Of a stretch of 64,000 nucleotides of DNA, positions 1 through 8,558 are shown piece after piece. The stretch covers positions 3,162,001 to 3,226,000 of the forward strand of contig NZ_PHUJ01000003.1 in the NCBI RefSeq assembly GCF_002813375.1. Reading direction: 5' to 3'. Position 1 is the stretch's first letter. Every line of letters starts with the position of its first letter. The notes under the pieces are model-generated. The model saw only the letters and a list, made by a program, of their open reading frames with translations. It was not told the origin of the DNA and did not search any database. Made by a program: the position numbers and the translations under genes. This DNA is from Pseudonocardia alni. GTDB taxonomy: Bacteria; Actinomycetota; Actinomycetes; Mycobacteriales; Pseudonocardiaceae.

Positions 1-370
1 TGATCAGGGTGCGCAGGCGCTCGACCTCGGGGGCCTCCCCGATCGCCGTGGCGGCGCGCAGCAGCGCGCCGCACGACCGGAGGAAGCCCTGGTTCGGCTC
101 GTGCGACCACGGCACCGGACCGAAGCCCTTCCAGCCGTTGCGGCGCAACTGGTCCAGGCCGCGGTGGTAGCCGGTGCGGGCGTAGGCGTAGGCGGCGACG
201 CTCTCCCCGGCGTCGAGGGCGCGCTCGGCGAGCACCGCCCAGGCGATCGACGACGACGGCGACCCCGCCGCCACCTCCGACGGGTCCTTGCCCGCGGTCA
301 GGTCCGCCGCGGCGGGGTCGACCGGGAGGCGCGTGTCGTCGGGCTCGAGCAGGTTGCCGTGCAGACTCAT
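1..370 (-). CDS. DUF3151 family protein (partial, runs off the window)
   Basis: The ATG at 370 opens a frame that runs off the left edge of the window, so 123 N-terminal codons are visible. The protein begins MSLHGNLLEPDDTRLPVDPA and continues with an Ala-rich helical region containing WAVLAERALD, AYAYARTGYHRGLDQLRRNGW and PVPWSHEPNQGFLRSCGALL, the pattern of the actinobacterial DUF3151 family. No biochemical role is known to me. It lies 71 bases downstream of the aldolase gene on the same strand, so the two may be co-transcribed. Assignment is by pattern recall; the C-terminus is not visible. Confidence 0.75.
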   Translation of the reverse strand, partial: MSLHGNLLEPDDTRLPVDPAAADLTAGKDPSEVAAGSPSSSIAWAVLAERALDAGESVAAYAYARTGYHRGLDQLRRNGWKGFGPVPWSHEPNQGFLRSCGALLRAATAIGEAPEVERLRTLI

Positions 371-441
371 GCCGCCATCCTGGCGCGCGCCCACCGGTCG
401 TCGCCAACCGGTGGGCACACGACGTGGATCCGGAGGAGGAC

Positions 442-1470
442 TCAGAGGGCCTTGCCGGCGGACTTCAGCGACTCGCACGCCTCGACGACGCGCTCGCTCA
501 TCCCGACCTCGGCCTTCTTCAGGTACGAGCGCGGGTCGTAGACCTTCTTGTTGCCGACCTCGCCGTCGATCTTGAGCACGCCGTCGTAGTTGGCGAACAT
601 GTGCGACACGATCGGCCGGGTGAAGGCGTACTGGGTGTCGGTGTCGACGTTCATCTTCACGACGCCGTAGCCCAGCGCCTCGTGGATCTCCTCGAGCAGC
701 GAGCCGGACCCGCCGTGGAAGACCAGGTCGAACGGCTTGGCGCCGGCGTCGAGCCCCAGCTTCTGCACGGCCACCTCCTGGCCCTGCTTGAGGATCTCCG
801 GGCGGAGCTTGACGTTGCCGGGCTTGTAGACGCCGTGCACGTTGCCGAAGGTCGCGGCCAGCAGGTAGCGGCCCTTGTCGCCGGAGCCGAGGACCTCGAC
901 GGTGCGCTCGTAGTCGCCGGGGGCGGTGTAGAGCTTGTCGTTGATGTCGTTCGCGACACCGTCCTCCTCGCCGCCGACGACGCCGATCTCGACCTCGAGG
1001 ATGATCTTCGCCTTGGCCGCCTGCTCCAGCAGCTCGGCCGCGATCTTCAGGTTCTCCTCGAGCTCGACCGCGGAGCCGTCCCACATGTGCGACTGGAACA
1101 GCGGATTCTGCCCCTTGTCCACGCGCTCCTGGCTGATCGCGATCAGCGGACGCACGAACGAGTCCAGCTTGTCCTTGGGGCAGTGGTCGGTGTGCAGCGC
1201 GATGTTGACCGGGTACTTGTCCGCGACGACGTGCGCGAACTCTGCGAGGCCGACCGAACCGGTGACCATGTCCTTGACCCGGGTGCCGGACAGGAACTCC
1301 GCGCCACCGGTCGAGACCTGCACGATGCCGTCGGAGCCTGCCTCCGCGAACCCGCGCAGCGCCGCGTTGAGGGTCTCGGTGCTGGTCACATTGATCGCCG
1401 GGTAGGCGAACTCGCCGCTCTTGGCGTTGTCCAGCATCTGGTTGTAGATCTCGGGCGTGGCGATGGGCAC
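442..1470 (-). CDS. fba: Class II fructose-bisphosphate aldolase
   Basis: Cytosolic zinc-dependent aldolase interconverting fructose 1,6-bisphosphate with dihydroxyacetone phosphate and glyceraldehyde 3-phosphate. The 342-residue product starts at a GTG (VPIATPEIYNQMLDNAKSGE), the usual N-terminus of the actinobacterial enzymes. HTDHC (residues 93-97) carries the catalytic and zinc ligands; the later LVFHGGSGS loop and KMNVDTDTQYAFTR segment are the phosphate- and substrate-binding parts of the class II fold. Length is normal for the family. The frame stays open far upstream of 1470, but that part has no aldolase similarity and is rejected as coding. It is divergent from the sigma-factor gene. 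Identification is secure. Confidence 0.97.
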   Translation of the reverse strand: MPIATPEIYNQMLDNAKSGEFAYPAINVTSTETLNAALRGFAEAGSDGIVQVSTGGAEFLSGTRVKDMVTGSVGLAEFAHVVADKYPVNIALHTDHCPKDKLDSFVRPLIAISQERVDKGQNPLFQSHMWDGSAVELEENLKIAAELLEQAAKAKIILEVEIGVVGGEEDGVANDINDKLYTAPGDYERTVEVLGSGDKGRYLLAATFGNVHGVYKPGNVKLRPEILKQGQEVAVQKLGLDAGAKPFDLVFHGGSGSLLEEIHEALGYGVVKMNVDTDTQYAFTRPIVSHMFANYDGVLKIDGEVGNKKVYDPRSYLKKAEVGMSERVVEACESLKSAGKAL

Positions 1471-1662
1471 GGGGCCTGCCTCCTCGTCGTCGGCGGTCGC
1501 TGCTCCGCGCAGCGCTCCTTGTCTCCGGGTGAGTATCACGTACCCGCGGGGAAGGGGGAGCCATCGTCGGAATGGGCCTGGTCTCACCGCGGGCGACGCC
1601 GTCGCCCGGTGCACCGGGTAATGCTGCGGAGCCTGTCGGTGGTGGTCGCTAGTGTGGTGGGC

Positions 1663-2349
1663 GTGGAGGAGGAGCGCGCCGAGAACGCCGTCGACCGGAC
1701 GCTGGGCCGGTTGCGCGCCATCGACAGCCGACCGGCGCCCGCGGGCACCGGGCCGCACCCGTTCACCCCGGGCACGTCGGCCCCGGTCGACGGGCCGGGT
1801 GGTTCCGGGGCCCGGCAGGGCCCGGAGACATCGCTGACGCTGGCCGACCTCTACCGCGACCACCGCCTGCGCCTCGTGCGCCTCGCGATGCTGCTGGTGG
1901 ACATCCCGGCCACCGCGGAGGACGTGGTGCAGGAGGCGTTCACCGGGCTGCACCGGCACTGGACCGGCCTGCGGGACGAGACGGCCGCCGTCGCCTACCT
2001 GCGTGCGGCCGTGGTGAACGGGTCCCGGTCGGTGCTGCGGCGCCGTCGCACGGCACGCGAGTACGTGCCGCCGCACGCGGCGAACGCCCGCTCCGCGGAG
2101 TCGCTGGCCATGCTGTCCGCCGAGCACCAGTCGGTCGTCGACGCGCTGGGCCAGCTCCCGCCGCGCCAGCGCGAGGTGCTCGTCCTGCGCTACTACGGCG
2201 GGCTGACCGAGTCCGAGATCTCCGAGGCCGCCGGGATGAGCCGGGGCACGGTGAAGTCGACCGCCAGCCGCGCGCTCGACGCCGTCGCCCGGATCATGGC
2301 CGAGCGGGCCGGTACCGAGGCCGTCCGGCGTCCGGGGGAGCTGCGATGA
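1663..2349 (+). CDS. SigE-type (sigma-70/ECF) RNA polymerase sigma factor
   Basis: The product is about 228 residues. The first 50 or so are low-complexity Pro/Gly/Ala-rich. Region 2 follows (LYRDHRLRLVRLAMLLVDIP, then AEDVVQEAF), and region 4 at roughly residues 165-210 contains LPPRQREVLVLRYYGGLTES and a helix-turn-helix (ISEAAGMSRGTVKSTASRAL). This is the arrangement of the actinobacterial SigE-family ECF factors. In-frame ATG 1621 and GTGs 1654/1657 are alternative starts; GTG 1663 is a guess. The stop overlaps the ATG of the next gene by four bases, so the downstream membrane protein is probably translationally coupled and may be a partner or anti-sigma-like protein. Target genes are unknown. 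Confidence 0.85.
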   Translation: MEEERAENAVDRTLGRLRAIDSRPAPAGTGPHPFTPGTSAPVDGPGGSGARQGPETSLTLADLYRDHRLRLVRLAMLLVDIPATAEDVVQEAFTGLHRHWTGLRDETAAVAYLRAAVVNGSRSVLRRRRTAREYVPPHAANARSAESLAMLSAEHQSVVDALGQLPPRQREVLVLRYYGGLTESEISEAAGMSRGTVKSTASRALDAVARIMAERAGTEAVRRPGELR

Positions 2350-2690
2350 CCGGCCCCCAGCCGCCGCAGCCCGGCCACGACGACGCCGCCCGCCGGATCG
2401 GCGAGGCGCTGCAGGCGCAGGCCCGCGGGCGCCCGATGCCGCAGCGTCCCGCGGCGGGCCCCGCCCCCGTGCCGCCACGCGTCCCCGGCCGGCTCCCGCC
2501 GCCGGTCCCGCGTCCCGGGCCGCCCCCGCAGCGCCGGCCGCAGCAGGCCCCGGCACCGGAGCCCGCCCGGTCGGCGACCGGCCAGATCGTCTGGGCCGCG
2601 GTGATCGCGCTGCTCCTCGGCGCCCTGCTCGGCGGGGGTCTCGCGCTGGTCTCGGTGCTCCTGCCGGGGGCGCTGCCCGCCCTCGGCTGA
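2346..2690 (+). CDS. Small proline-rich single-pass membrane protein
   Basis: A 114-residue protein starting at the ATG in the ATGA overlap with the sigma-factor gene. Residues 1-75 are polar and Pro/Gln/Arg-rich, without recognisable domains. A single hydrophobic stretch (VWAAVIALLLGALLGGGLAL) near the C-terminus would anchor it with the Pro-rich part probably cytosolic. The coupling suggests a role tied to the sigma factor, as a membrane anchor or anti-sigma partner. It has no zinc motif, so it is not a classical ZAS anti-sigma factor. Function unknown. Confidence 0.7.
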   Translation: MTGPQPPQPGHDDAARRIGEALQAQARGRPMPQRPAAGPAPVPPRVPGRLPPPVPRPGPPPQRRPQQAPAPEPARSATGQIVWAAVIALLLGALLGGGLALVSVLLPGALPALG

Positions 2691-2759
2691 GCCGCTCACA
2701 GCACCCCCACAGCGACGGCCACGTCGATCCACATCACCCGGCCGGTACCGTTTCTCGAC

Positions 2760-3746
2760 GTGACGGTTCTCGCCGCGACGCAGACGCTCGCCCTCGGTCC
2801 CGACTGGCTCGACCCGGCGGTGATCATCGAGTCCCTGGGTCCGTGGGCCCTGGTGGGCGTCGCTGCGATCATCTTCGCGGAGTGCGGGCTGCTGCTCGGG
2901 TTCTTCCTCCCCGGCGACTCGCTGCTGTTCACCGCGGGCCTGTTCGTCGCGCAGGGCGCGATCGACGTGCCGCTGTGGCTGGTCTGCCTGGTGCTGGTGG
3001 TGTCCGCCTTCGCCGGCAACGCCGTCGGCTACGGCATCGGCTACCGCGCCGGCCCGGCGATCTTCGACAAGCCGAAGTCGAAGCTGTTCAACCCCCAGCA
3101 CGTCGAGAAGACCCACGAATTCTTCGAGAAGTACGGCAACCGGGCCATCGTCCTCGGCCGCTTCGTGCCGATCGTGCGGACCTTCATCACCGTGAGCGCC
3201 GGCGTCGCGCGGATGGACCCGAAGCGCTACCTGACGTACTCGCTGATCGGCGGCGTCGCGTGGGCGGCGGGCGTGACGGTGCTGGGCTACTTCCTCGGCC
3301 AGTTCGCGTTCGTCCGTGAGCACATCGACCTGATCCTCATCGCGATCGTGTTGATCTCGGTGCTGCCGATCGTGTTCGAGGTGCTGCGGGCGCGGGCCGC
3401 GTCCAGGCGCGGGGGCCCCGCCGGCCCGGTCGACGGCGTCGCGGGCGCCGCGACCGGTGCGGCCGCCGCCACCGTCACCGGCCGCTCCGCCGACGACGAC
3501 CCGGCCGCGGTCACCATGCAGATGCCGGCCGTCGGGAGCGGCCCGGCGCCGCGGACCGGACGCCCCCGGGACGGGCAGACGACGTTCGCCCAGCCCGGTC
3601 GTGCCCCGCAGCACGGCGGGACCGCACCACGGCACGGTGGCGCGGTGCCGCCGCACGGCCCCGGCCCCCGCCCGCAGGACGGCACGGAGCCGCCGTACCG
3701 CCACACCACCGGTCGCCCCACCATGCCGCCCCGGCACGGCAACTGA
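2760..3746 (+). CDS. DedA family membrane protein (SNARE-associated/VTT domain)
   Basis: A 328-residue integral membrane protein starting GTG. The DedA core spans about residues 25-215: LLLGFFLPGDSLLFTAGLF, the conserved GRFVPIVRTFITVSAGVARM loop with its arginines, and several hydrophobic helices. The last 110 residues are a cytosolic Pro/Gly/His-rich tail with no fold I recognise, longer than in typical DedA proteins. DedA proteins support envelope homeostasis and polyprenyl- or phospholipid translocation. The position close to fba resembles Rv0364 next to Rv0363c in M. tuberculosis. Confidence 0.92.
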   Translation: MTVLAATQTLALGPDWLDPAVIIESLGPWALVGVAAIIFAECGLLLGFFLPGDSLLFTAGLFVAQGAIDVPLWLVCLVLVVSAFAGNAVGYGIGYRAGPAIFDKPKSKLFNPQHVEKTHEFFEKYGNRAIVLGRFVPIVRTFITVSAGVARMDPKRYLTYSLIGGVAWAAGVTVLGYFLGQFAFVREHIDLILIAIVLISVLPIVFEVLRARAASRRGGPAGPVDGVAGAATGAAAATVTGRSADDDPAAVTMQMPAVGSGPAPRTGRPRDGQTTFAQPGRAPQHGGTAPRHGGAVPPHGPGPRPQDGTEPPYRHTTGRPTMPPRHGN

Positions 3747-3751
3747 GCATC

Positions 3752-3795
3752 GATCAGCACGTTTCCGCCCTGCCCGGGGCGGAAACGTGCTGATC
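3752..3795. terminator. Perfect 19-bp palindromic bidirectional terminator
   Basis: Arms 3752-3770 and 3777-3795 are perfectly complementary over 19 bp with a 6-base loop (tgcccg). The element sits exactly between the convergent DedA and TrmH genes and reaches into the TrmH stop codon. It begins GATCAGCACGTTTCCGCCC and has no T-run, as is usual for actinobacterial terminators. It resembles the long dyad at 45520-45584, which also begins with TGATCAC. Confidence 0.8.
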
Positions 3796-4441
3796 ACCAG
3801 GCGTCGGACAGGTCCGCGTGCTCGCGGATCCATGCGTGCATCACGATCCCCGAGGCCACCCCGGCGTTGACCGAGCGCGTCGAGCCGAACTGGGCGATCG
3901 ACACGACCAGGTCCGCGGCGTCGCGCAGCTCCGGTGACAGCCCGGGGCCCTCGGCGCCGAACACGAGCACGCAGTCCCGCGGCAGCGACGTGGCCTCCAG
4001 CCGGACCGCGCCCGCGACGTTGTCCACCGCCACCACGGCCAGGCCGTGCTCCCGGGCGAACGCGACGAGACCGTGCGAGTCGGCGTGGTGGTGCAGCCGC
4101 AGGTAGCGGTCGGTGACCATCGCGCCGCGGCGGTTCCACCGGCGTCGCCCGACGATGTGCACGCCGGCGACCCCGAAGGCGTTCGCCGTGCGCACCACCG
4201 TGCCGATGTTGTGGTCGTGCCCGAGGTTCTCGATCGCCACGTGGAACGGGTGCGCCCGGCCTGCCAGGTCCGCCGCGACGGCGTCGCGGCGCCAGTAGCG
4301 GTAGCGGTCGACGACGTTGCGCCGGTCACCGTGCTCCAGCAGCTCCGGGTCCCACCGGTCGCCCTGCGGCCACGGCCCGGCCCACGGGCCGACCCCGACC
4401 TGGCCGGGGACCGACCACTCGCTGGGCCCGGGCTCGCTCAT
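3794..4441 (-). CDS. TrmH (SpoU) family RNA 2'-O-methyltransferase
   Basis: A 215-residue SPOUT-class methyltransferase that probably transfers a methyl group from SAM to a ribose 2'-OH in tRNA or rRNA. Visible motifs are NLGHDHNIGTVVRTANAFGV (motif 1), VFGAEGPGLSPE (motif 2) and FGSTRSVNAGVASGIVMHAW (motif 3, knot region). The N-terminal 70 residues form a short extension ahead of the catalytic domain. The ATG at 4441 overlaps the pyrE stop by four bases, making it the last gene of an SDR-pyrE-trmH operon. M. tuberculosis has a comparable neighbour pair (Rv0380c, Rv0382c). The RNA target cannot be told from sequence. Confidence 0.92.
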   Translation of the reverse strand: MSEPGPSEWSVPGQVGVGPWAGPWPQGDRWDPELLEHGDRRNVVDRYRYWRRDAVAADLAGRAHPFHVAIENLGHDHNIGTVVRTANAFGVAGVHIVGRRRWNRRGAMVTDRYLRLHHHADSHGLVAFAREHGLAVVAVDNVAGAVRLEATSLPRDCVLVFGAEGPGLSPELRDAADLVVSIAQFGSTRSVNAGVASGIVMHAWIREHADLSDAW

Positions 4442-4998
4442 CCCAGCTGCAGGTCCGCCAGCCCCAGCAGCGCGCGGTACGGCACGCCCTCGGCCTCGAC
4501 GGCCTGCCGGGCGCCGGTGTCACGGTCGACGACGGTGCACACCCCGACGACGTCGGCGCCGGCCTGGAGCACCGACCGGACCGCGGTCAGGACCGAGCCG
4601 CCGGTGGTGGAGGTGTCCTCGACGACCAGCACCGGGCGGCCGGTGATGTCCGGGCCCTCGATGAGCCGCTGCATGCCGTGCTTCTTGGTCTCCTTGCGGA
4701 CGACGAAGGCGTCGACCGGGTCGGTGTCCGGCTCGGCCGCCGCCGCGTGCAGCACCGCCGTCGCGACCGGGTCCGCGCCGAGCGTCAGCCCGCCGACCGA
4801 TCGGTAGGTCCAGTCCGTGGTGAGCTCGCGCAGCAACCGTCCGATCAGCGGGGACGCCTCGTGGTGCAGCGTGACGCGGCGCAGGTCGATGTAGTAGTCG
4901 GCCTCCGCGCCGGAGGAGAGCGTGACCCGCTCGTGGACGACGGCGATCTCCCGGACCAGCGCGGCGAGGCGGGAGCGGTCGGTGTGTGCGGAGCTCAT
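4438..4998 (-). CDS. pyrE: Orotate phosphoribosyltransferase
   Basis: A 186-residue type I phosphoribosyltransferase that converts orotate and PRPP to OMP in pyrimidine biosynthesis. The PRPP-binding motif VLVVEDTSTTGGSV is intact, as are the substrate-facing VRKETKKHGMQRLIEG loop and the N-terminal SGAEADYYIDLRR segment typical of OPRTs. The ATG at 4998 starts MSSAHTDRSRLAAL; the gene overlaps its upstream neighbour (SDR stop) and downstream neighbour (TrmH start) by four bases each, so translational coupling is likely. Length is normal. Confidence 0.96.
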   Translation of the reverse strand: MSSAHTDRSRLAALVREIAVVHERVTLSSGAEADYYIDLRRVTLHHEASPLIGRLLRELTTDWTYRSVGGLTLGADPVATAVLHAAAAEPDTDPVDAFVVRKETKKHGMQRLIEGPDITGRPVLVVEDTSTTGGSVLTAVRSVLQAGADVVGVCTVVDRDTGARQAVEAEGVPYRALLGLADLQLG

Positions 4999-5768
4999 GT
5001 GCGATCCCTGTCGAACGTCGCCGTGATGCGTCGCAGCAGGCTCCGGGGCAGCACCCCGGTCACCCCCACGATCGCCTTGTACTGCCTGGAGGGCACGGAG
5101 ACGACCCGGCCCCGGTCGAGGTCGGCGAGTGCCTCGTCGACGACCTGGGAGGCCTCCAGCCACAGCGGGCCGCGGCGGGCGCCGACGTCGATGCCGGCCC
5201 GCTCGTGGAACTCGGTGCGCACGTAGCCGGGGCACAGCACCATCGCGCGCACCCCGGTGCCCTGCAGCGACGCCGCGACGCCCTCGGTGAAGGAGATGAC
5301 CCAGGCCTTGTCGGCCGGGTAGGTGGAGCCGCGCCCGGCCAGGAAGCCCGCGACGCTCGCGACGTTCAGCACCGCGCCGGTGCCGCGGTCGACCATCCCG
5401 GGCAGCGCGGCCCGGGTCAGCTCCAGCACGGCGGCCACGTTCACCTGCAGCTGGCGGGCCAGGTCGGCGGCGTCGTTCTCGAGGAAGGAGGCGCCCAGCG
5501 CGAGCCCGGCGTTGTTGACGAGCAGGTCGACCGGCGCGAGGTCGGGGTCGGCGAGGCGGCGCACGACCCGGGCCCGCTGGTCCGGGTCCGACAGGTCGGC
5601 GGGCAGCACCTCGACGGCGACGCCGAGGTCGCGGTAGCGCTGCGCGGCGGTCTGGAGGCGGTCGGCGTCGCGCGCCACGAGCACGAGGTCGCGGCCGTCG
5701 GCGGCGAGCCGATCGGCGAACGCGGCCCCGATCCCCGACGACGCGCCCGTGATCATGACGGAGGGCAC
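4995..5768 (-). CDS. Short-chain dehydrogenase/reductase
   Basis: A classical SDR of 257 residues with the cofactor motif TGASSGIG (residues 7-14), NNAGLALGA, the catalytic serine in NVASVAGF and YPADK for the YxxxK pair. Substrate unknown. A longer frame opens at GTG 5792. I prefer GTG 5768 because TACGCT, a good actinobacterial -10 box, ends six bases before it, the spacing of a leaderless transcript. First gene of the SDR-pyrE-trmH operon with 4-base overlaps. Confidence 0.9.
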   Translation of the reverse strand: MPSVMITGASSGIGAAFADRLAADGRDLVLVARDADRLQTAAQRYRDLGVAVEVLPADLSDPDQRARVVRRLADPDLAPVDLLVNNAGLALGASFLENDAADLARQLQVNVAAVLELTRAALPGMVDRGTGAVLNVASVAGFLAGRGSTYPADKAWVISFTEGVAASLQGTGVRAMVLCPGYVRTEFHERAGIDVGARRGPLWLEASQVVDEALADLDRGRVVSVPSRQYKAIVGVTGVLPRSLLRRITATFDRDRT

Positions 5769-5920
5769 GCGGGGAGCGTAGTGCGTCCGCACCCGACCGG
5801 CGCAGGCGCGACGGTTACCGACGGGTCGGGTGTGACCCGTGCGACAGGGGTGTGCGACGACCTCGTGAGACGGGCCGCTCTCGCGTGCCGGTGCACCATG
5901 AAGCCTTTACCGTCGAGACC

Positions 5921-7519
5921 ATGACGTCCGAGGCGCTGCCGATCCAGCGGCCGGTCGATCCCGCTTCCCCCGGCGCCGCCGACGTGCCGAGCGGCCCGTC
6001 GCCCCGTCATTCGAGGGTCGCCGTCGTGGGGGCGGGGTTCACCGGACTCGCCGTGGGCCTGGCCCTGCTGCGGCGGGGTGTGCACGACTTCGTCCTGCTG
6101 GAGCGGGCGGACGACGTCGGCGGGGTGTGGCGCGACAACACCTACCCCGGTGTCGGCGTCGACACGCCGTCGCCGCTGTACCAGCTGCGTGCCATGACCA
6201 ACCCGGACTGGAGCGACCTCTACGCGCCCGGCCACGAGGTGCAGGACTACGCCCGGCGCCTGGCCCACTCGACCGGCCTGCTCGACCACGTCCGCTTCGA
6301 CGCCGACGTGCTCTCCGCCCGCTGGGACCCCGCGGACGCCCGCTGGCGGATCGCGACACCGTCCGGTGAGTTCACCGCGGACGTCCTGGTCAGCGCGGCC
6401 GGGCTGGTCGCCGACCCGAAGCTGCCCGACGTGGAGGGCCTCGCGGACTTCCCCGGCCCGGTGTTCCACTCCGCCCGCTGGGACCACGACGCCGAGCTCG
6501 CCGACCGGCGCGTCGCCGTCGTCGGGACGGGGGCGACGGCGATCCAGCTCGTCCCCGAGCTGCAGCCGCGCGTCACCGAGCTGCACGTCCTGCAGCGCAC
6601 CCCGGCCTGGATCCTGCCCAAGCCCGAGCGGCCCGTCGGCGAGCGCACCCGTCGCGCGCTGGCGGCGAACCCGCTGCTGTGCCGGATGCAGTTCGACGTC
6701 ATCTACGTCGGCGCCGAGCTGCTCGCCGCGACCCGTCGCTCGCGGCTGCTGCGCGAGACACTCACCCGGGTCGGCCGCAGGCATCTCGCCGCCCAGACGC
6801 CCGACCCGCAGCTGCGCGCGCGGCTGACCCCCGACTTCGACTACGCCTGCAAGCGGCCGCTGGTCTCGAACGACTATCTGCCCGCGATGAGCGCGCCGAA
6901 CACGACGCTGCACACCGGTGGGCTCGCCCGGGTCGAGGGGCGGACCGTCGTCTCCGGCGACGGAAGCCGCGCAGAGGTCGACGCGATCGTGCTGACCACC
7001 GGGTTCGAGGTCGGCGCGACGGCCCCGATCGCGCGCCGCATCCACGACGCCCACGGCAGGTCCCTGCACGACCACTGGGGCGCCTACCCGCGCGCCTACC
7101 TGGGGATGAGCTACCCCGGCTTCCCGAACCTGTTCCTCATGCAGGGTCCGAACGCGACCAGCGGGGCCAGCTCGACGCTGCTGTTCTCCGAGGCCCAGGC
7201 CCGCTACGTCGCCGACGCCGTGTGCCGGATGGCGGCCGAGGGCATCCGCGCGCTCGACGTGAAGCCCGCCGTCGAGGAGCGCTGGACGCGGCGGATCCGG
7301 CGCCGCTCGGCGCGCACCGTGTACGAGACCGGCGGCTGCGCGAGCTACTACCAGAACGACGAGGGCGTCAACGTCGTCATGTGGCCGGCCAACACCGCGG
7401 AGTACCAGCTGCGGACCCGCCGGTTCCGGCTGTCGCCGTTCGACGTCGAGCGGGGACGGACCGGTGCCGGGCACCCGCTGCACCCGTTGCGCCCGGTCCG
7501 GCTCGCCGCGACGGCCTGA
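5921..7519 (+). CDS. Flavin-containing (Baeyer-Villiger-type) monooxygenase
   Basis: A 532-residue FAD/NADPH monooxygenase. It has a first Rossmann motif VVGAGFTGLAVG, an FAD region (GGVWRDNTYPGVGVDTPSPL), the fingerprint FPGPVFHSARWDHD, which fits FxGxxxHxxxWD of Baeyer-Villiger enzymes, a second Rossmann motif VVGTGATAIQL, and the late LTTGFEV segment. Likely converts ketones or aldehydes to esters; substrate unknown. The ATG at 5921 is favoured because TACCGT lies seven bases upstream (leaderless pattern). A longer in-frame start at 5852 adds unconserved sequence. It ends one base before the convergent deaminase gene. Confidence 0.92.
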   Translation: MTSEALPIQRPVDPASPGAADVPSGPSPRHSRVAVVGAGFTGLAVGLALLRRGVHDFVLLERADDVGGVWRDNTYPGVGVDTPSPLYQLRAMTNPDWSDLYAPGHEVQDYARRLAHSTGLLDHVRFDADVLSARWDPADARWRIATPSGEFTADVLVSAAGLVADPKLPDVEGLADFPGPVFHSARWDHDAELADRRVAVVGTGATAIQLVPELQPRVTELHVLQRTPAWILPKPERPVGERTRRALAANPLLCRMQFDVIYVGAELLAATRRSRLLRETLTRVGRRHLAAQTPDPQLRARLTPDFDYACKRPLVSNDYLPAMSAPNTTLHTGGLARVEGRTVVSGDGSRAEVDAIVLTTGFEVGATAPIARRIHDAHGRSLHDHWGAYPRAYLGMSYPGFPNLFLMQGPNATSGASSTLLFSEAQARYVADAVCRMAAEGIRALDVKPAVEERWTRRIRRRSARTVYETGGCASYYQNDEGVNVVMWPANTAEYQLRTRRFRLSPFDVERGRTGAGHPLHPLRPVRLAATA

Positions 7520-7520
7520 C

Positions 7521-8528
7521 TCACCCGCGGGCCGCGGCCCACCAGTCGGCGACCTCGCCGAGCAGGCGCTGCACGGCCTCGTCGTCGAGGAACGACGAGG
7601 TGATCGAGTTGGCGGCCAGCGTGCGGAGCTGGTCGTCGGTGAAGCCGAGGCCCTCGCGGACCGCGGCGTAGTTCGCGTCGGCGTAGCCGCCGAAGTAGGC
7701 GGGGTCGTCGGAGTGCACCGACACGTTCAGCCCCGCCGCGAGCATCTCCGGCAGCGGGTGCAGCCCGATGCCGGGGACGCAGGCGAGCCGGACGTTGGAC
7801 AGCGGGCAGACCGTCAGCGGGGTGCGGTCACGGACCAGGCGGGCGACGAGGGCGTCGTCCTCGATCGCGCGGATGCCGTGGTCGACGCGCAGCACGCCCA
7901 GCTCGTCGAGGGCCTCGGTCACGTAGCCCGCCGGGCCCTCCTCCCCCGCGTGCGCGACCGGCTTGAGACCCAGCCCGCGGGCCCGCTCGAACACCGAGGT
8001 GAACTTCGACGGCGGGTGCCCGACCTCGGCCGAGTCGAGCCCGACCCCGACGATCCGGTCCAGGTACGGCTCCGCCGCCCGCAGGGTCCCCTCCGCCTCG
8101 GCGGCCGACCGGTCGCGCAGGAAACAGAGGATCAGCCCGGCGGAGACGTCGTCGGCGTGGTGCTCGATCGCGTCGGTGAGCCCGCCGATCACGTCGCCGA
8201 TCGCGACGCCGCGAGCGGTGTGCGCCTGAGGGTCGAAGAACATCTCGACGTGCCGGACCCCCTGCTCCGGGCAGGTCCGCAGGTACGCCGACGCGAGCGC
8301 GGCGAAGTCGTCGCGGGTCCGCAGGACGGCCATGTTGGCGTAGTACACGTCCAGGAAGGACTGCAGGTCGGTGAAGTCGTAGGCCGCCCGCAGCTCCTCC
8401 ACCGAGGCGTACGGCAGCGCGACGTCGTGCCGCCGGGCCAGCTCGAACACGGTCTCGGGTTCGAGCGTGCCCTCGATGTGCAGGTGCAGCTCGGCCTTCG
8501 GCAGCGGCGGGGTCCCGGTGGTCGTCAC
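7521..8528 (-). CDS. Adenine deaminase of the adenosine-deaminase fold (type 2)
   Basis: A 335-residue metal-dependent amidohydrolase of purine salvage. Zinc and catalytic motifs: KAELHLHIEGTLEPE at the N-terminus, HAGEEGP, VDHGIRAIED and HSDDPAYFGGY. The TLEPE and SDDPAYFGGY signatures resemble the adenine deaminases of this family (adenine to hypoxanthine and ammonia) more than true adenosine deaminases, so I favour adenine as substrate. That rests on memory of homologues. The start is GTG 8528 (MTTTGTPPLPK). It is convergent with the monooxygenase. Confidence 0.88.
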   Translation of the reverse strand: MTTTGTPPLPKAELHLHIEGTLEPETVFELARRHDVALPYASVEELRAAYDFTDLQSFLDVYYANMAVLRTRDDFAALASAYLRTCPEQGVRHVEMFFDPQAHTARGVAIGDVIGGLTDAIEHHADDVSAGLILCFLRDRSAAEAEGTLRAAEPYLDRIVGVGLDSAEVGHPPSKFTSVFERARGLGLKPVAHAGEEGPAGYVTEALDELGVLRVDHGIRAIEDDALVARLVRDRTPLTVCPLSNVRLACVPGIGLHPLPEMLAAGLNVSVHSDDPAYFGGYADANYAAVREGLGFTDDQLRTLAANSITSSFLDDEAVQRLLGEVADWWAAARG

Positions 8529-8558
8529 CGGGACATCATCCCGTGCCGCCCCGCGCGG

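Noticed and set aside
442-2556. Upstream extension of the aldolase frame to 704 codons.
   Set aside because: The added 360 residues are Arg/Gly/Pro-rich antisense of the sigma-factor gene; the aldolase N-terminus is complete from GTG 1470.
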